NCBI RefSeq assembly: GCF_003610235.1 | Contig: NZ_RAPR01000001.1 | Location: 2,046,001-2,110,000, forward strand | Direction: 5' to 3' | Length of the DNA: 64,000 nt | From: Catellatospora citrea | GTDB lineage: Bacteria; Actinomycetota; Actinomycetes; Mycobacteriales; Micromonosporaceae | Shown here: positions 1-7,424 of the stretch, piece by piece | Numbering within the stretch: the stretch's first letter is position 1 | How the letters are laid out: each line of letters opens with the position of its first letter | Position numbers and translations under genes: made by a program | Notes under the pieces: model-generated | Seen by the model: the letters and a program-made list of their open reading frames with translations, nothing else | Databases searched by the model: none | Told to the model about the DNA's origin: nothing

Positions 1-45
1 GTCCTGCCCAACGCCCAGCTCAAGCCCCGCGGCCGCCGCCGCTGA
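1..45 (+). CDS. 3' end of an unidentified gene
   Basis: An open frame enters from the left edge and encodes the C-terminal 14 residues VLPNAQLKPRGRRR before a TGA at 43-45. The basic Arg-rich end is all that is visible. There is too little to assign a family. It converges with the RIO kinase gene, and a long palindrome lies between the two. Confidence 0.4.
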   Translation, partial: VLPNAQLKPRGRRR

Positions 46-148
46 CCCGTCGCCCGCCGCAGGGCGGGACGAGGCCCGGCGTCGTACCGAACCCCGGCCC
101 GACGGCCCGCGCCCATCGGGCCCGGCCGCGCGGTGCGGCCGCGGCTTC

Positions 149-227
149 ATGATCCGCCGACTTGCCTGGCACTCGGGCGTATCTTGCACGCCCTTTCGCC
201 CGATTGCCAGGCAAGTCCAGCGATCAT
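149..227. repeat. 79-bp intergenic palindrome, family 2 copy 1
   Basis: The outer arms (ATGATCCGCCGACTTGCC at the left, its near-complement at the right ending CGATCAT) pair over about 23 bp with three mismatches. An inner GGGCG/CGCCC arm pair surrounds ATCTTG. The same arms and the same inner motif recur at 52138-52212. It sits between convergent genes, so it could act as a bidirectional terminator or be a REP-like element. Confidence 0.75.
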
Positions 228-270
228 GGCCGCACCGCCGCACGCCGCACCGCCGCACGCCGTGCGCGGG

Positions 271-1200
271 TCAGGAACGCATGCCCGCTTCGGCGAGGAG
301 TTCGGCGGTCAGGGCCGCCTCGTCCAATCCGGACAGGCCGCGGGCGGTGAACCAGGTCGCCACGTTGTGCACGTCGCGGGCCAGGAAGCGCTTGCCCTGC
401 GGGTTGGCCACCACGTCCACGATCTGCGGCAGGTCGATGATGACCAGCCGCCCCTCGTGTACGAGGATGTTGTACGGCGACAGGTCGCCGTGCGCGTACC
501 CGGCGCGGGCCAGCACGGTCAGGCCCAGCACCAGTTGCGCCCACAGATCGGCCAGGCCGGCCTCGTCGGTGCGCACCTGCGCGAGCCGCGGCGCGGCGGT
601 GCCGTCGGGCGCGCCGATGAACTCCTGCAGCACCTCGGTGCCCAGGATCTGCACCGGGTACGGCGTGAACGGCGCGACGTCGAGCTGCTTGGCGATCTCC
701 CAGAGCCGCGCCAGCGCGCCGAACTCGGCCGCCGCCCACTGCCCGGCGATGGCCTCCTTGCCGAACGCGCTGCGGTTGGCCATGGCCCGGTTGACCCGGG
801 ACTCCTTGTCGCGGCGACCTTCGAGGTAGCCGGAGTCGCGGTGGAACATGCGGTGGTCGTGGCTGCGGTAGCGCTTGGCCGCCAGCAGGCAGCCCCGGTC
901 GGTGCCGGGAACGTGGCGGTGCAGCAGGAAGACGTCGGCCTCCTTGCCGGTCTTCAGCACTCCGCGCTCCACGTCGACCGCGGCCAGCTCGGTGACGAGC
1001 CAGTCGGGGTGGGGCGACGGCCCGCGCTCGGTGGGGGTCGACAGGTCCCAGGTGGACCAGCGGTCACCGAATTCGGGCTTGTCGGGGGTCTCGTCCCACT
1101 CGACTTCCTCGGCGTACGACTTCTCGAAGGTCAGTTCGTCGTCGTCGAAACGGTTCCGGCGGTTGACGCGGCCGGCGCGCGGAAAGTCGTGCTCTCGCAC
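271..1200 (-). CDS. RIO1-family atypical serine/threonine kinase
   Basis: The 309-residue protein has the RIO kinase core. A lysine/glycine nucleotide loop (KTGKEADVFL) lies near residue 85, the catalytic loop HGDLSPYN near 237-244 and the metal-binding IDLPQ near 255-259. The DxxxxN pair and the DLPQ variant of DFG are RIO hallmarks. Eukaryotic and archaeal RIO1 act in ribosome maturation; the bacterial role is poorly known. The start is GTG at 1200, because GAGGAG lies eight bases upstream and the longer frame has no ribosome site. An acidic N-terminal extension of about 75 residues precedes the kinase fold. It appears to be a single-gene unit. Confidence 0.85.
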   Translation of the reverse strand: MREHDFPRAGRVNRRNRFDDDELTFEKSYAEEVEWDETPDKPEFGDRWSTWDLSTPTERGPSPHPDWLVTELAAVDVERGVLKTGKEADVFLLHRHVPGTDRGCLLAAKRYRSHDHRMFHRDSGYLEGRRDKESRVNRAMANRSAFGKEAIAGQWAAAEFGALARLWEIAKQLDVAPFTPYPVQILGTEVLQEFIGAPDGTAAPRLAQVRTDEAGLADLWAQLVLGLTVLARAGYAHGDLSPYNILVHEGRLVIIDLPQIVDVVANPQGKRFLARDVHNVATWFTARGLSGLDEAALTAELLAEAGMRS

Positions 1201-1407
1201 TGGAAAAGCTCCTCGGTCGGAGAGAAGAAGAAAGAAGCGGAATGCGCGCAGCGCACAGCGACGGCAACCATTCGGCTCAGCTCCCTTCTCTCCCGACCCG
1301 GAATCAGATCCGGGATCTCGCACAACGCCGACGAGTCTTCCCCCGACCCCCGACCCCTGTCAACCGATTTTCGCCGGCGACCCGCGTCACACCCGACCAC
1401 TCGAGTC

Positions 1408-1462
1408 GATCATGAAGTTGTGGCCACGACACACCGCCGAGCCGTGCCATAAGTTCATGATC
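1408..1462. repeat. 55-bp intergenic palindrome, family 1 copy 1
   Basis: It begins GATCATGAAGTTGTGG and ends GCCATAAGTTCATGATC. The terminal 17 bases pair with two mismatches. A second copy of exactly the same length lies at 8069-8123, about 82 percent identical by eye. Here it lies between two minus-strand genes, just downstream of the HAD gene. Confidence 0.75.
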
Positions 1463-1476
1463 AACGCGTGGCAGGG

Positions 1477-2145
1477 CTAGCGGGCCATGCGGTGGGGTGG
1501 GTCGGCGGCGAGGACGGCGGCCACGGCCTGGATGGCGCCCTCGGCGACGCGGGTGGGGCCGAAGCGGCGCTCGGTCCACTGGCGGCCGCGGTGGATCCAG
1601 ACGCTGGGGATGCCGATCGTGGTCGCGCCGCCGATGTCGGCCTCGGGACTGTCGCCGATCATCCACGCGCCGCGCAGCCGCATGCGGGCCCGTTCCGCGG
1701 CGATCTCGAAGATGCGCGGGTTGGGCTTGCGGCAGTCGACCTCCTGCGAGACGACCCAGTCGGCCACGAAGCGGTCCAGGCCGGTACGCCGGATCTTGGC
1801 TTCCTGCTGGCGGGTCTCACCGTTGGTGACTATCACCGGGACCCAGCCGGCCTCGGCCGCGATCCGCAGCGCGGCGCCCACCATCGGATCCAGGCGGGTG
1901 GCCTCGATCTGCCCCTCGTGCAACTCCTCGACCAGGTCGATGACGGAATTGCGCAGTCGATACCGGTCACGGATCGCGTCGGCGAGATCCCAGCGCGAGG
2001 TCAGGCCGTCCGCGTCGGCGTCCACCAGCCAGTCGATGTCGTACGGCGGGGCGCTGATCTCGGACAGGAACCGAGTACCCCACATCCGGAAGGCGCCCTC
2101 GCGGTCGACCAGTGTGTTGTCGAGGTCCAACAGCAACAGAGGCAC
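1477..2145 (-). CDS. HAD-superfamily hydrolase (YjjG-like phosphatase)
   Basis: The 222-residue protein carries the four HAD motifs: DLDNTLVD at 7-14 (Asp nucleophile and acid/base), VTNG at 106-109, the lysine of RKPNP near 140, and GDSPEAD at 164-170. The helical cap sits between motifs I and II, as in subfamily IA phosphatases such as YjjG. The substrate cannot be read from sequence. GTG at 2145 has a TAAGGT box only six bases upstream (2152-2157), so the mRNA is probably leaderless. Confidence 0.8.
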   Translation of the reverse strand: MPLLLLDLDNTLVDREGAFRMWGTRFLSEISAPPYDIDWLVDADADGLTSRWDLADAIRDRYRLRNSVIDLVEELHEGQIEATRLDPMVGAALRIAAEAGWVPVIVTNGETRQQEAKIRRTGLDRFVADWVVSQEVDCRKPNPRIFEIAAERARMRLRGAWMIGDSPEADIGGATTIGIPSVWIHRGRQWTERRFGPTRVAEGAIQAVAAVLAADPPHRMAR

Positions 2146-2228
2146 GCGGGCACCTTACGTGACTCAGGACACGCTGGTGAAGCCCCCCTTTGTGCGGGAA
2201 ACCTCGCGGAAACGAAATCGATGCCTGC

Positions 2229-3620
2229 TCACGCCAGATCCGCGTCCACGCCGAAGCTGTCCCGCTGCCGAACTGCCTTGATCTGGTTGCGGGCCCAGTT
2301 CTCGCCCGGCGTGCGCCCGTACTCCCGGGCCGTCCACTCGCGGACGAAGGCCACGCTGACCGGCTCGCCGCGCGACTCCGCCTCGGCGATCATCCGCTGG
2401 ACCGGCTCCTGGAGGTGGTTGAGCATGCCGCGCGAGGTGATCTCGCTGGTGTCGGACAGCGGCCGGTGGCCCATCGGCTCGCGGCCGGTCGGGGCGCTCA
2501 ACACCGACTCCAGGGTGGCCCGCAGGTCCCGGCCCAGGATCGTGCCCCGCTCGTCGCGCTCGGGGACCAGGTCCTGGGACACCGGCTCCGGCTCGTGGAG
2601 CGCAGGCGGCGGCTCGGGCAGGGCTTCCGGCTGCGGCATGGGCTGGTAGACGGACTGGGGCGCGAACTGGTGCCCGTTCTGGTGGTGCCCGTTCGGCTGG
2701 TGCCCGTTCTGGTGCGACACGGGCTGGTGCGGCATGGGCTGGTGGGACACCGGCGGCACGGTGCCCGGCGCGGCTCCGGAGCGCCAGCTCGCCGAGCGGG
2801 CCCGGCGCACCTCGGCGCGGGCGTGCACCTCGACCAGCTTGGCCTGCTGCTCCTCGCGCACCAGCTGCGCGCCGTACAGGCGGCGCTGGCGCTTGGCCTC
2901 GCGGGTGTCCTCCAGGTGCGTCAGCGCGTTGCGCACGCTGGGCCGCAGGCCCTCGGCGGGCGGGTGCACGATCCAGGCCCGCCGGGCCGAGAACGTGGAG
3001 ATCGGGGCGTAGAACCAGCGCTGGCCGAAGCGCGGGTAGCGGGTCTTGAGCGCCACCTCGTCGTCGTAGCCGGCCATGAACTGGTCGAGCAGCTCGTGGA
3101 ACATCGCCATGCCCGCGAACGACAGGAACGCCAGGTAGAGACCCGCCCAGATGGACCATTTGTCGCGCCCGTGCACGAAGTTCAGGGTCGCCGACACCGT
3201 CGCGGCGGCGAGCACGATCTTGTATGCCCGGCCGGGGTGCCGCCCGCGCTTGACCGCGACGAACGCCCACGCGCCGAAGGAGATGCTGATGCCGTCGAGG
3301 CTCAGCGGCACCAGGACGTTGGTCCAGTGGTTCCAGCCCATGACGTCGTTGGCGAAACCGGTGAGGCCGATGAACGACACGCCCATCACGGCGAGCCAGA
3401 CCAGCAGCGTCGGGATCAGCGCGGCCAGGAACAGGCCGGTGTCCTTGGCCTTGTCCGCACGGGTGGCGTACGCCCCCGGGTTGGCCAGCCGGATCCCCCG
3501 CCGCCGCCCGGCCGACCGCGCCAGCGGCACGCCGATCAGCAGGGAGATCGTCAGGATCGACACCACCAGCACCATCACCCACGTGTCGACGTAGGTCGTG
3601 GTCAACAGCTCCAGGTCCAC
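2229..3620 (-). CDS. DUF2637-type integral membrane protein with His/Gln-rich linker
   Basis: The 463-residue protein has several hydrophobic helices in its first half: around residues 12-30, the stretch after AKDTG, LVPLSLDGISISF, and a helix near the NFVHG segment. This fits the DUF2637 family seen in actinobacterial membrane and plasmid-spread proteins. Residues of about 290-330 are a low-complexity run of HQP, HQNG and QPM units, encoded by a degenerate tandem repeat at 2640-2760. The C-terminal 100 residues look soluble, with a putative helical DNA- or protein-binding character (REWTAREYGRTPGENWARNQ). The start is GTG at 3620. Function is unknown; the family assignment is moderately firm. 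Confidence 0.7.
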   Translation of the reverse strand: MDLELLTTTYVDTWVMVLVVSILTISLLIGVPLARSAGRRRGIRLANPGAYATRADKAKDTGLFLAALIPTLLVWLAVMGVSFIGLTGFANDVMGWNHWTNVLVPLSLDGISISFGAWAFVAVKRGRHPGRAYKIVLAAATVSATLNFVHGRDKWSIWAGLYLAFLSFAGMAMFHELLDQFMAGYDDEVALKTRYPRFGQRWFYAPISTFSARRAWIVHPPAEGLRPSVRNALTHLEDTREAKRQRRLYGAQLVREEQQAKLVEVHARAEVRRARSASWRSGAAPGTVPPVSHQPMPHQPVSHQNGHQPNGHHQNGHQFAPQSVYQPMPQPEALPEPPPALHEPEPVSQDLVPERDERGTILGRDLRATLESVLSAPTGREPMGHRPLSDTSEITSRGMLNHLQEPVQRMIAEAESRGEPVSVAFVREWTAREYGRTPGENWARNQIKAVRQRDSFGVDADLA

Positions 3621-3803
3621 AGCTCGTATCCTCCCCGGCGCGCCGCAGACCGTTGGCCTGCAACGTTTCGCACGGTGTCGCCTTACTGTCCCCGACGCTC
3701 AACGCACGCCGGCCGCGGAGGATTCTTCCATGCGGCGGTCACGCGCGCATTGCGTCGTAGATCTGCCATCATCGGCAGTGGCCGGCCCCTACCGGCTGTC
3801 AAG

Positions 3804-3815
3804 CCGTACGTACGG
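3804..3815. promoter_or_regulatory. Palindrome upstream of the AcnR-like regulator, possible operator
   Basis: CCGTACGTACGG is a perfect 12-bp palindrome 36 bases before the TetR start, in the divergent region shared with the DUF2637 gene. The AcnR operator I remember from Corynebacterium contains a GTAC-type half-site, so autoregulation is plausible. This is only a shape-based suggestion. Confidence 0.3.
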
Positions 3816-3851
3816 ATTGCATGTGCCGAGCCGACCTGCGAAGATCGGCAT

Positions 3852-4424
3852 GTGCCCAGGGTGAGTCAGGATCAGCTCGACGCGCGCCGCCACGAGATCC
3901 TCGCCGCGGCCCGCGCCTGCTTCGCCCGCTACGGCTACGAGGGCGCCACGGTGCGCCGCCTGGAGCAGGCGACCGGGCTGTCCCGGGGCGCGATCTTCCA
4001 CCACTTCCGCGACAAGGACTCGCTGTTCCTGGCCGTCGCCGAGGACGACGCGGTCGAGATGGCCGCCACCGTCGCCGCGAACGGCCTGGTGCAGGTGATG
4101 CGGGAGCTGCTGGCCCACGCCGAGGACCCCGACGCGGCCGGCTGGCTCGGCACGCAGCTGGAGGTGGCTCGGCGGTTGCGCACCGATCCGGCGTTCGCCA
4201 AGCGCTGGGCGCAGCACAGCGAGGCGATCGACACGGCGACCCGCGAGCGCCTGCAGCGCCAGGCGGGCGCGGGCGTGCTGCGCGAGGACGTGCCGCTGGA
4301 CGTGCTCGCGCACTTCCTGGAGCTGGCGTACGACGGGCTGGTCAAGCGGCTGGCGATGGGCGGCTCGGCCGACGACTTCGGCCCGGTGCTGGACCTGATC
4401 GAGGAGACCGTGCGCCGCCGGTGA
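3852..4424 (+). CDS. TetR-family regulator, AcnR-like
   Basis: The 190-residue protein has an N-terminal TetR helix-turn-helix at about residues 12-58, with the characteristic segments ATVRRLEQATGLSRGAIFHH and FRDKDSLFLAVA. The body (NGLVQVMRELL, RLRTDPAFAKRW) resembles AcnR, the repressor of aconitase in Corynebacterium and Mycobacterium (Rv1474c). Gene order supports this, because homologues of Rv1472, Rv1473 and Rv1473A lie nearby. No aconitase gene is visible. The start is GTG at 3852; GTG at 3861 is an alternative. Confidence 0.75.
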   Translation: MPRVSQDQLDARRHEILAAARACFARYGYEGATVRRLEQATGLSRGAIFHHFRDKDSLFLAVAEDDAVEMAATVAANGLVQVMRELLAHAEDPDAAGWLGTQLEVARRLRTDPAFAKRWAQHSEAIDTATRERLQRQAGAGVLREDVPLDVLAHFLELAYDGLVKRLAMGGSADDFGPVLDLIEETVRRR

Positions 4425-4612
4425 CCGGACATCCCGGTCGGGAAATGACGAAACCCGGGGGTTCCGCGCGGGTGCGCGGGCCGGCTGGACAAACCGGACA
4501 TTCCCCCGGGAATCGGGTGGCTCCCTTGGATTCGCCAGGGCCGCTGACACACGGCCTCGACGCTCCAGTCGAACCTTCAGGTATCGACAGAAGTGCAGTC
4601 GATGACAGCCGC

Positions 4613-4671
4613 CTAGCGGGCAGCCACCTCACGTGTCCTGTAGCTACTCAAAGCTGGACCACCTCCTTTCC
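4613..4671 (-). other. Perfect Shine-Dalgarno followed by a 12-codon micro-ORF and hairpin
   Basis: On the minus strand GGAAAGGAGGTGGTCC (4671-4656) is almost the exact complement of the 16S rRNA 3' end. Eleven bases on, TTG at 4651 opens a short frame encoding MSSYRTREVAAR and ending with TAG at 4613-4615. Just beyond it ATCGAC/GTCGAT arms form a hairpin around 4581-4604. The frame points toward the TetR 3' end, with no minus-strand gene close behind it. It occupies the 330-base gap 4425-4754, in which I see no other gene. It could be a translated peptide, a leader or an RNA that contacts ribosomes. I recall similar sequence in other actinobacteria but cannot name it. Confidence 0.35.
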
Positions 4672-4754
4672 CGTGTACCGCCGACATTAGTCACGAGATC
4701 CACGCATCGACAAGATATTTTCAAGCGAGCTTTCGGGCGCTACAGTGCCGCCCC

Positions 4755-4859
4755 ATGGGCGCCCTCAAACCTTGGCATCTGATCCTCGGCGGCACCGTCT
4801 GCTGCGCCACCGTGGTGGTGGTCGCGCTGGTGCTGCTCCTGGTACTACGTAAGAAATGA
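4755..4859 (+). CDS. 34-residue single-span membrane peptide
   Basis: ATG at 4755 encodes MGALKPWHLILGGTV, then a strongly hydrophobic stretch (about residues 9-31) and a basic end, LRKK. TACAGT at 4741-4746 lies eight bases before the ATG, which predicts a leaderless transcript. The stop overlaps the next start as ATGA, so translation should be coupled to the amidinohydrolase. The ALKPWHL beginning resembles the N-terminus of actinobacterial TatA, but the FG hinge and amphipathic helix are absent. It may be a membrane tether or a regulatory peptide; function is unknown. Confidence 0.6.
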   Translation: MGALKPWHLILGGTVCCATVVVVALVLLLVLRKK

Positions 4860-5614
4860 GAACCGCCCTGGTCCGCGAGCCCAGTTCCCGGCTCGCCGAC
4901 GGCATCGTCACCCACATCGGCCGCAGCGACATCGACCTGTCCCTGGCCCGCGCCCAGCACGTCGCGTACGCCGACGCGCTGGCCTCGGCCGGCTGGGAGG
5001 TCTACCCCGCCCCGGCCGCCGACGACTGCCCGGACTCGGTGTTCGTCGAGGACGCGGTGGTGGTCGTCGACGACCTCGCCGTGCTGACCCACCCCGGGGC
5101 CCCGGCCCGCCGCGGCGAGATCAGCGGCGTCGATCAGGCCGTGCGGGAACTGGGCCTGCGCACCGCGCACATCGCGGCGCCGGGCACCCTGGAGGGCGGC
5201 GACGTGCTGCAGGTCGGCACGACCGTCTACGTCGGCCGCGGCGGGCGCACCAACGCCGAGGGCATCCGGCAGCTGCGGGCGCTGCTGGCCCCGCTGGGGC
5301 GCACCGTCGTCCCGGTGCCGCTGGGCGAGGTGCTGCACCTGAAGTCCGCGGTGACCGCGCTGCCCGACGGCACCTTCCTGGCCCTGCCGCACCTGGTGCC
5401 CACCGGGCTGTTCCCCGCGGTGCGGCCGGTCGAGGAGGAGGGCGGCTGCCACGTGGTGCCGCTCGGCGGCGACCGGGTGCTGCTGGCCGCGTCCGCGCCG
5501 CGTACCGCGGACCTGCTGGCCGATCTGGGGTATATGCCGGTCGTGGTGGACATCGGCGAGTTCGAGAAGCTCGAAGGCTGCGTCACCTGCCTGAGCGTCC
5601 TGGTCTCCCGCTGA
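4856..5614 (+). CDS. ddaH: Dimethylarginine dimethylaminohydrolase-family amidinohydrolase
   Basis: The 252-residue protein has the pentein-fold guanidine-modifying features: acidic substrate ligands in FVEDAV (residues 63-68), LEGGDVL at 112-118, catalytic His161 in LHLKSA and the nucleophile Cys245 in GCVTCLS. The length matches DDAH. The known reaction hydrolyses methylated arginine to citrulline and a methylamine; related enzymes act on arginine or other guanidines. It overlaps the preceding membrane peptide by ATGA. A 47-base gap separates it from the TIGR04222 gene, so one transcript is possible. Confidence 0.85.
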   Translation: MRTALVREPSSRLADGIVTHIGRSDIDLSLARAQHVAYADALASAGWEVYPAPAADDCPDSVFVEDAVVVVDDLAVLTHPGAPARRGEISGVDQAVRELGLRTAHIAAPGTLEGGDVLQVGTTVYVGRGGRTNAEGIRQLRALLAPLGRTVVPVPLGEVLHLKSAVTALPDGTFLALPHLVPTGLFPAVRPVEEEGGCHVVPLGGDRVLLAASAPRTADLLADLGYMPVVVDIGEFEKLEGCVTCLSVLVSR

Positions 5615-5661
5615 TTGCGGGGATGGTCCATCATGAGGGCTCCCTCGTCGAAGGAGCTCCC

Positions 5662-6588
5662 ATGGCGGACACCTGGGGCATCCCTGGCCCCACCTTCCTG
5701 ATGCTGTTCGCGGTCGCCGCGGCCGTCGTCCTGGTGGGCACGCTCATCCACCGGTCCCGCCTGTTCGCCGGCCCCGCCCAGGTCCGCGTGGACCAGCTGT
5801 CGCCGCAGCACACGGCATACCTCAACGGCGGCGCGGCGCTGGCGGTGTACTCGTCGCTGACCTTCCTGCGCCAGAGCGGCGTCGTCGCGGCCGACGAGGC
5901 CGGTCGGCTCACCCGCACCGGCGGGCTGCCGCCCGGCGGGACCCCGCTGGACGCCGCGGTGCTGCACGCGGTGGGCAACGGGCTGCGCACCAAGGAACTG
6001 CACACCGACCGCTCGGTCGCCGAGGCGCTGGCCGCCATCGGCGAGGACCTGCGGCGCGGCGGCCTGACCGTCGGCCCGGACGTGGTGACCCGGGCCCGGC
6101 GCGGCCCGCTGCTGCTGCTCGCCCTGTTCGCGGTCGGCGTGGTCCGGATCATCGCCGGGATCGGCAACGACCGCCCGGTGACCTTCCTGGTGCTGCTGGT
6201 CATTCCGGTCGGCATCCTCGGCCTCGTACTGTTCGCGCGCAGGCCGCGCCGCACCAAGGCCGCCGAGAACGCGCTGCTCCAGGCCAAGCGCCACTTCAAC
6301 CACCTGCGACCCGCGTCGCGGCCCGCCTGGAACACCTACGGCCCGGCGCAGACCGCACTCGCCGTCGGCCTGTTCGGCACCGCCGTGCTGTGGGCCGCCG
6401 ACCCGGGCTTCGCCGGGGAGACCCAGATCCCCGAGCGGGACGACACCAGCGGCGCGTACGGACCGTTCTACAGCGGCTCCGACACCGGCGGATCGAGCAG
6501 CGGCGACAGCGGCGGCTCGTCCTGCAGCAGCGGCTCCTCCTGCGGCGGCGGAGGTGGCTGCGGCGGCGGAGGCGGGTGCGGCGGATGA
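5662..6588 (+). CDS. TIGR04222-domain membrane protein with periodic Cys/Gly tail
   Basis: The 308-residue protein has an N-terminal membrane helix (about 9-31), a soluble middle, two or three further hydrophobic segments near 145-200 and 255-270, and a low-complexity Ser/Gly/Cys tail. The last four cysteines are spaced exactly C-x5-C-x5-C-x5-C; their codons lie at 6523, 6541, 6559 and 6577. TIGR04222 proteins are known for such tails. The ATG at 5662 is preceded by AAGGAG at five bases; an upstream in-frame ATG lacks a ribosome site. The stop overlaps the DUF692 start (ATGA), making this the likely substrate or partner of that enzyme. Confidence 0.8.
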   Translation: MADTWGIPGPTFLMLFAVAAAVVLVGTLIHRSRLFAGPAQVRVDQLSPQHTAYLNGGAALAVYSSLTFLRQSGVVAADEAGRLTRTGGLPPGGTPLDAAVLHAVGNGLRTKELHTDRSVAEALAAIGEDLRRGGLTVGPDVVTRARRGPLLLLALFAVGVVRIIAGIGNDRPVTFLVLLVIPVGILGLVLFARRPRRTKAAENALLQAKRHFNHLRPASRPAWNTYGPAQTALAVGLFGTAVLWAADPGFAGETQIPERDDTSGAYGPFYSGSDTGGSSSGDSGGSSCSSGSSCGGGGGCGGGGGCGG

Positions 6589-7424
6589 CCCCGCTGGCCG
6601 GACGGGGCGTCGGCATCGGCTGGCGCCCCGAGATCTCCGGCTTCGTCGCCGAGCTGCCCGGCCTGCGTTTCGTCGAGGTCATCGCCGAATCGCTGCCGCA
6701 CTCCGGCGAACCGCCCGAGGCGCTGGCGAAGCTGCTCGCCTCGGGCGTCGCCGTGGTGCCGCACGGCGTGAAGCTGTCCCTCGGCGGAGCCGAGCCGGTC
6801 GACCCGCACCGGGTGCAGCACCTGGCCCAGGCCGCCCGCGCCGTCGGCGCGCCGCTGGTCAGCGAGCACATCGCGTACGTACGGGCGGGCGGCGTCGAGG
6901 CCGGTCACCTGCTGCCGCTGCCGCGCTGCCGCGAGGCCGTCGACGCGGTGGTCGCCAACGTCGCGCGCACCACTACCGCACTCGACGTGCCGCTGGCGCT
7001 GGAGCCGATCGCGGCGCTGTTCGAGTGGCCCGACGACGAGCTGACCGAGGCCGAGTTCCTCACCGAGATCCTGGAACGCACCGACGCGCTGCTGCTGCTC
7101 GACATCGCCAACGTGTACGCCAACGCGCTCAACCGGGGCGAGGACCCGGCCGAGCTGCTGGCCCGGCTCCCGCTGGAGCGCATGGCGTACGTCCACGTCG
7201 CCGGCGGCCGGATCCACGAGGGCCGCTACCACGACACGCACACCGACCCGGTGCCCGGCGAGGTCCTGGAGCTGCTGGGCGAGCTGTGCGCCCGGCAGCG
7301 CCCACCCGCGATCCTGCTGGAGCGCGACGGCCACTACCCGCCCGCCGCGGCCCTGCGCGCCGAACTCGACGCCCTCTCCGCCGCGACCGGCTACCCCGCG
7401 ATCACCGGGGCCCCGACCAGATGA
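6585..7424 (+). CDS. DUF692 multinuclear non-heme iron oxidase (MNIO)
   Basis: The 279-residue protein has a TIM-barrel with the metal ligands expected of DUF692 enzymes such as MbnB, TglH and ChrH: His60 in VPHGVKLSLGG, His95 in SEHIAY, Glu140 in LALEP, Asp173/Asn176 in LLLDIANV, His204 in YVHVAG, His219/Asp221 in HTDPVP, and Glu246 in LLERDG. Characterised MNIOs use iron and oxygen to rearrange cysteine or C-terminal residues in ribosomal peptides. It is coupled by ATGA overlaps to the Cys-tailed protein upstream and to an SCO6045-like gene downstream. The substrate is inferred, not shown. Confidence 0.88.
   Translation: MTPLAGRGVGIGWRPEISGFVAELPGLRFVEVIAESLPHSGEPPEALAKLLASGVAVVPHGVKLSLGGAEPVDPHRVQHLAQAARAVGAPLVSEHIAYVRAGGVEAGHLLPLPRCREAVDAVVANVARTTTALDVPLALEPIAALFEWPDDELTEAEFLTEILERTDALLLLDIANVYANALNRGEDPAELLARLPLERMAYVHVAGGRIHEGRYHDTHTDPVPGEVLELLGELCARQRPPAILLERDGHYPPAAALRAELDALSAATGYPAITGAPTR

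Noticed and set aside
149..829. Plus-strand frames opposite the RIO kinase
   Set aside because: Ser/Arg-rich antisense shadows, beginning inside the family 2 palindrome.
4755..4859. Calling the 34-residue peptide TatA
   Set aside because: It lacks the FG hinge and the amphipathic helix needed for TatA function; only the first residues are similar.
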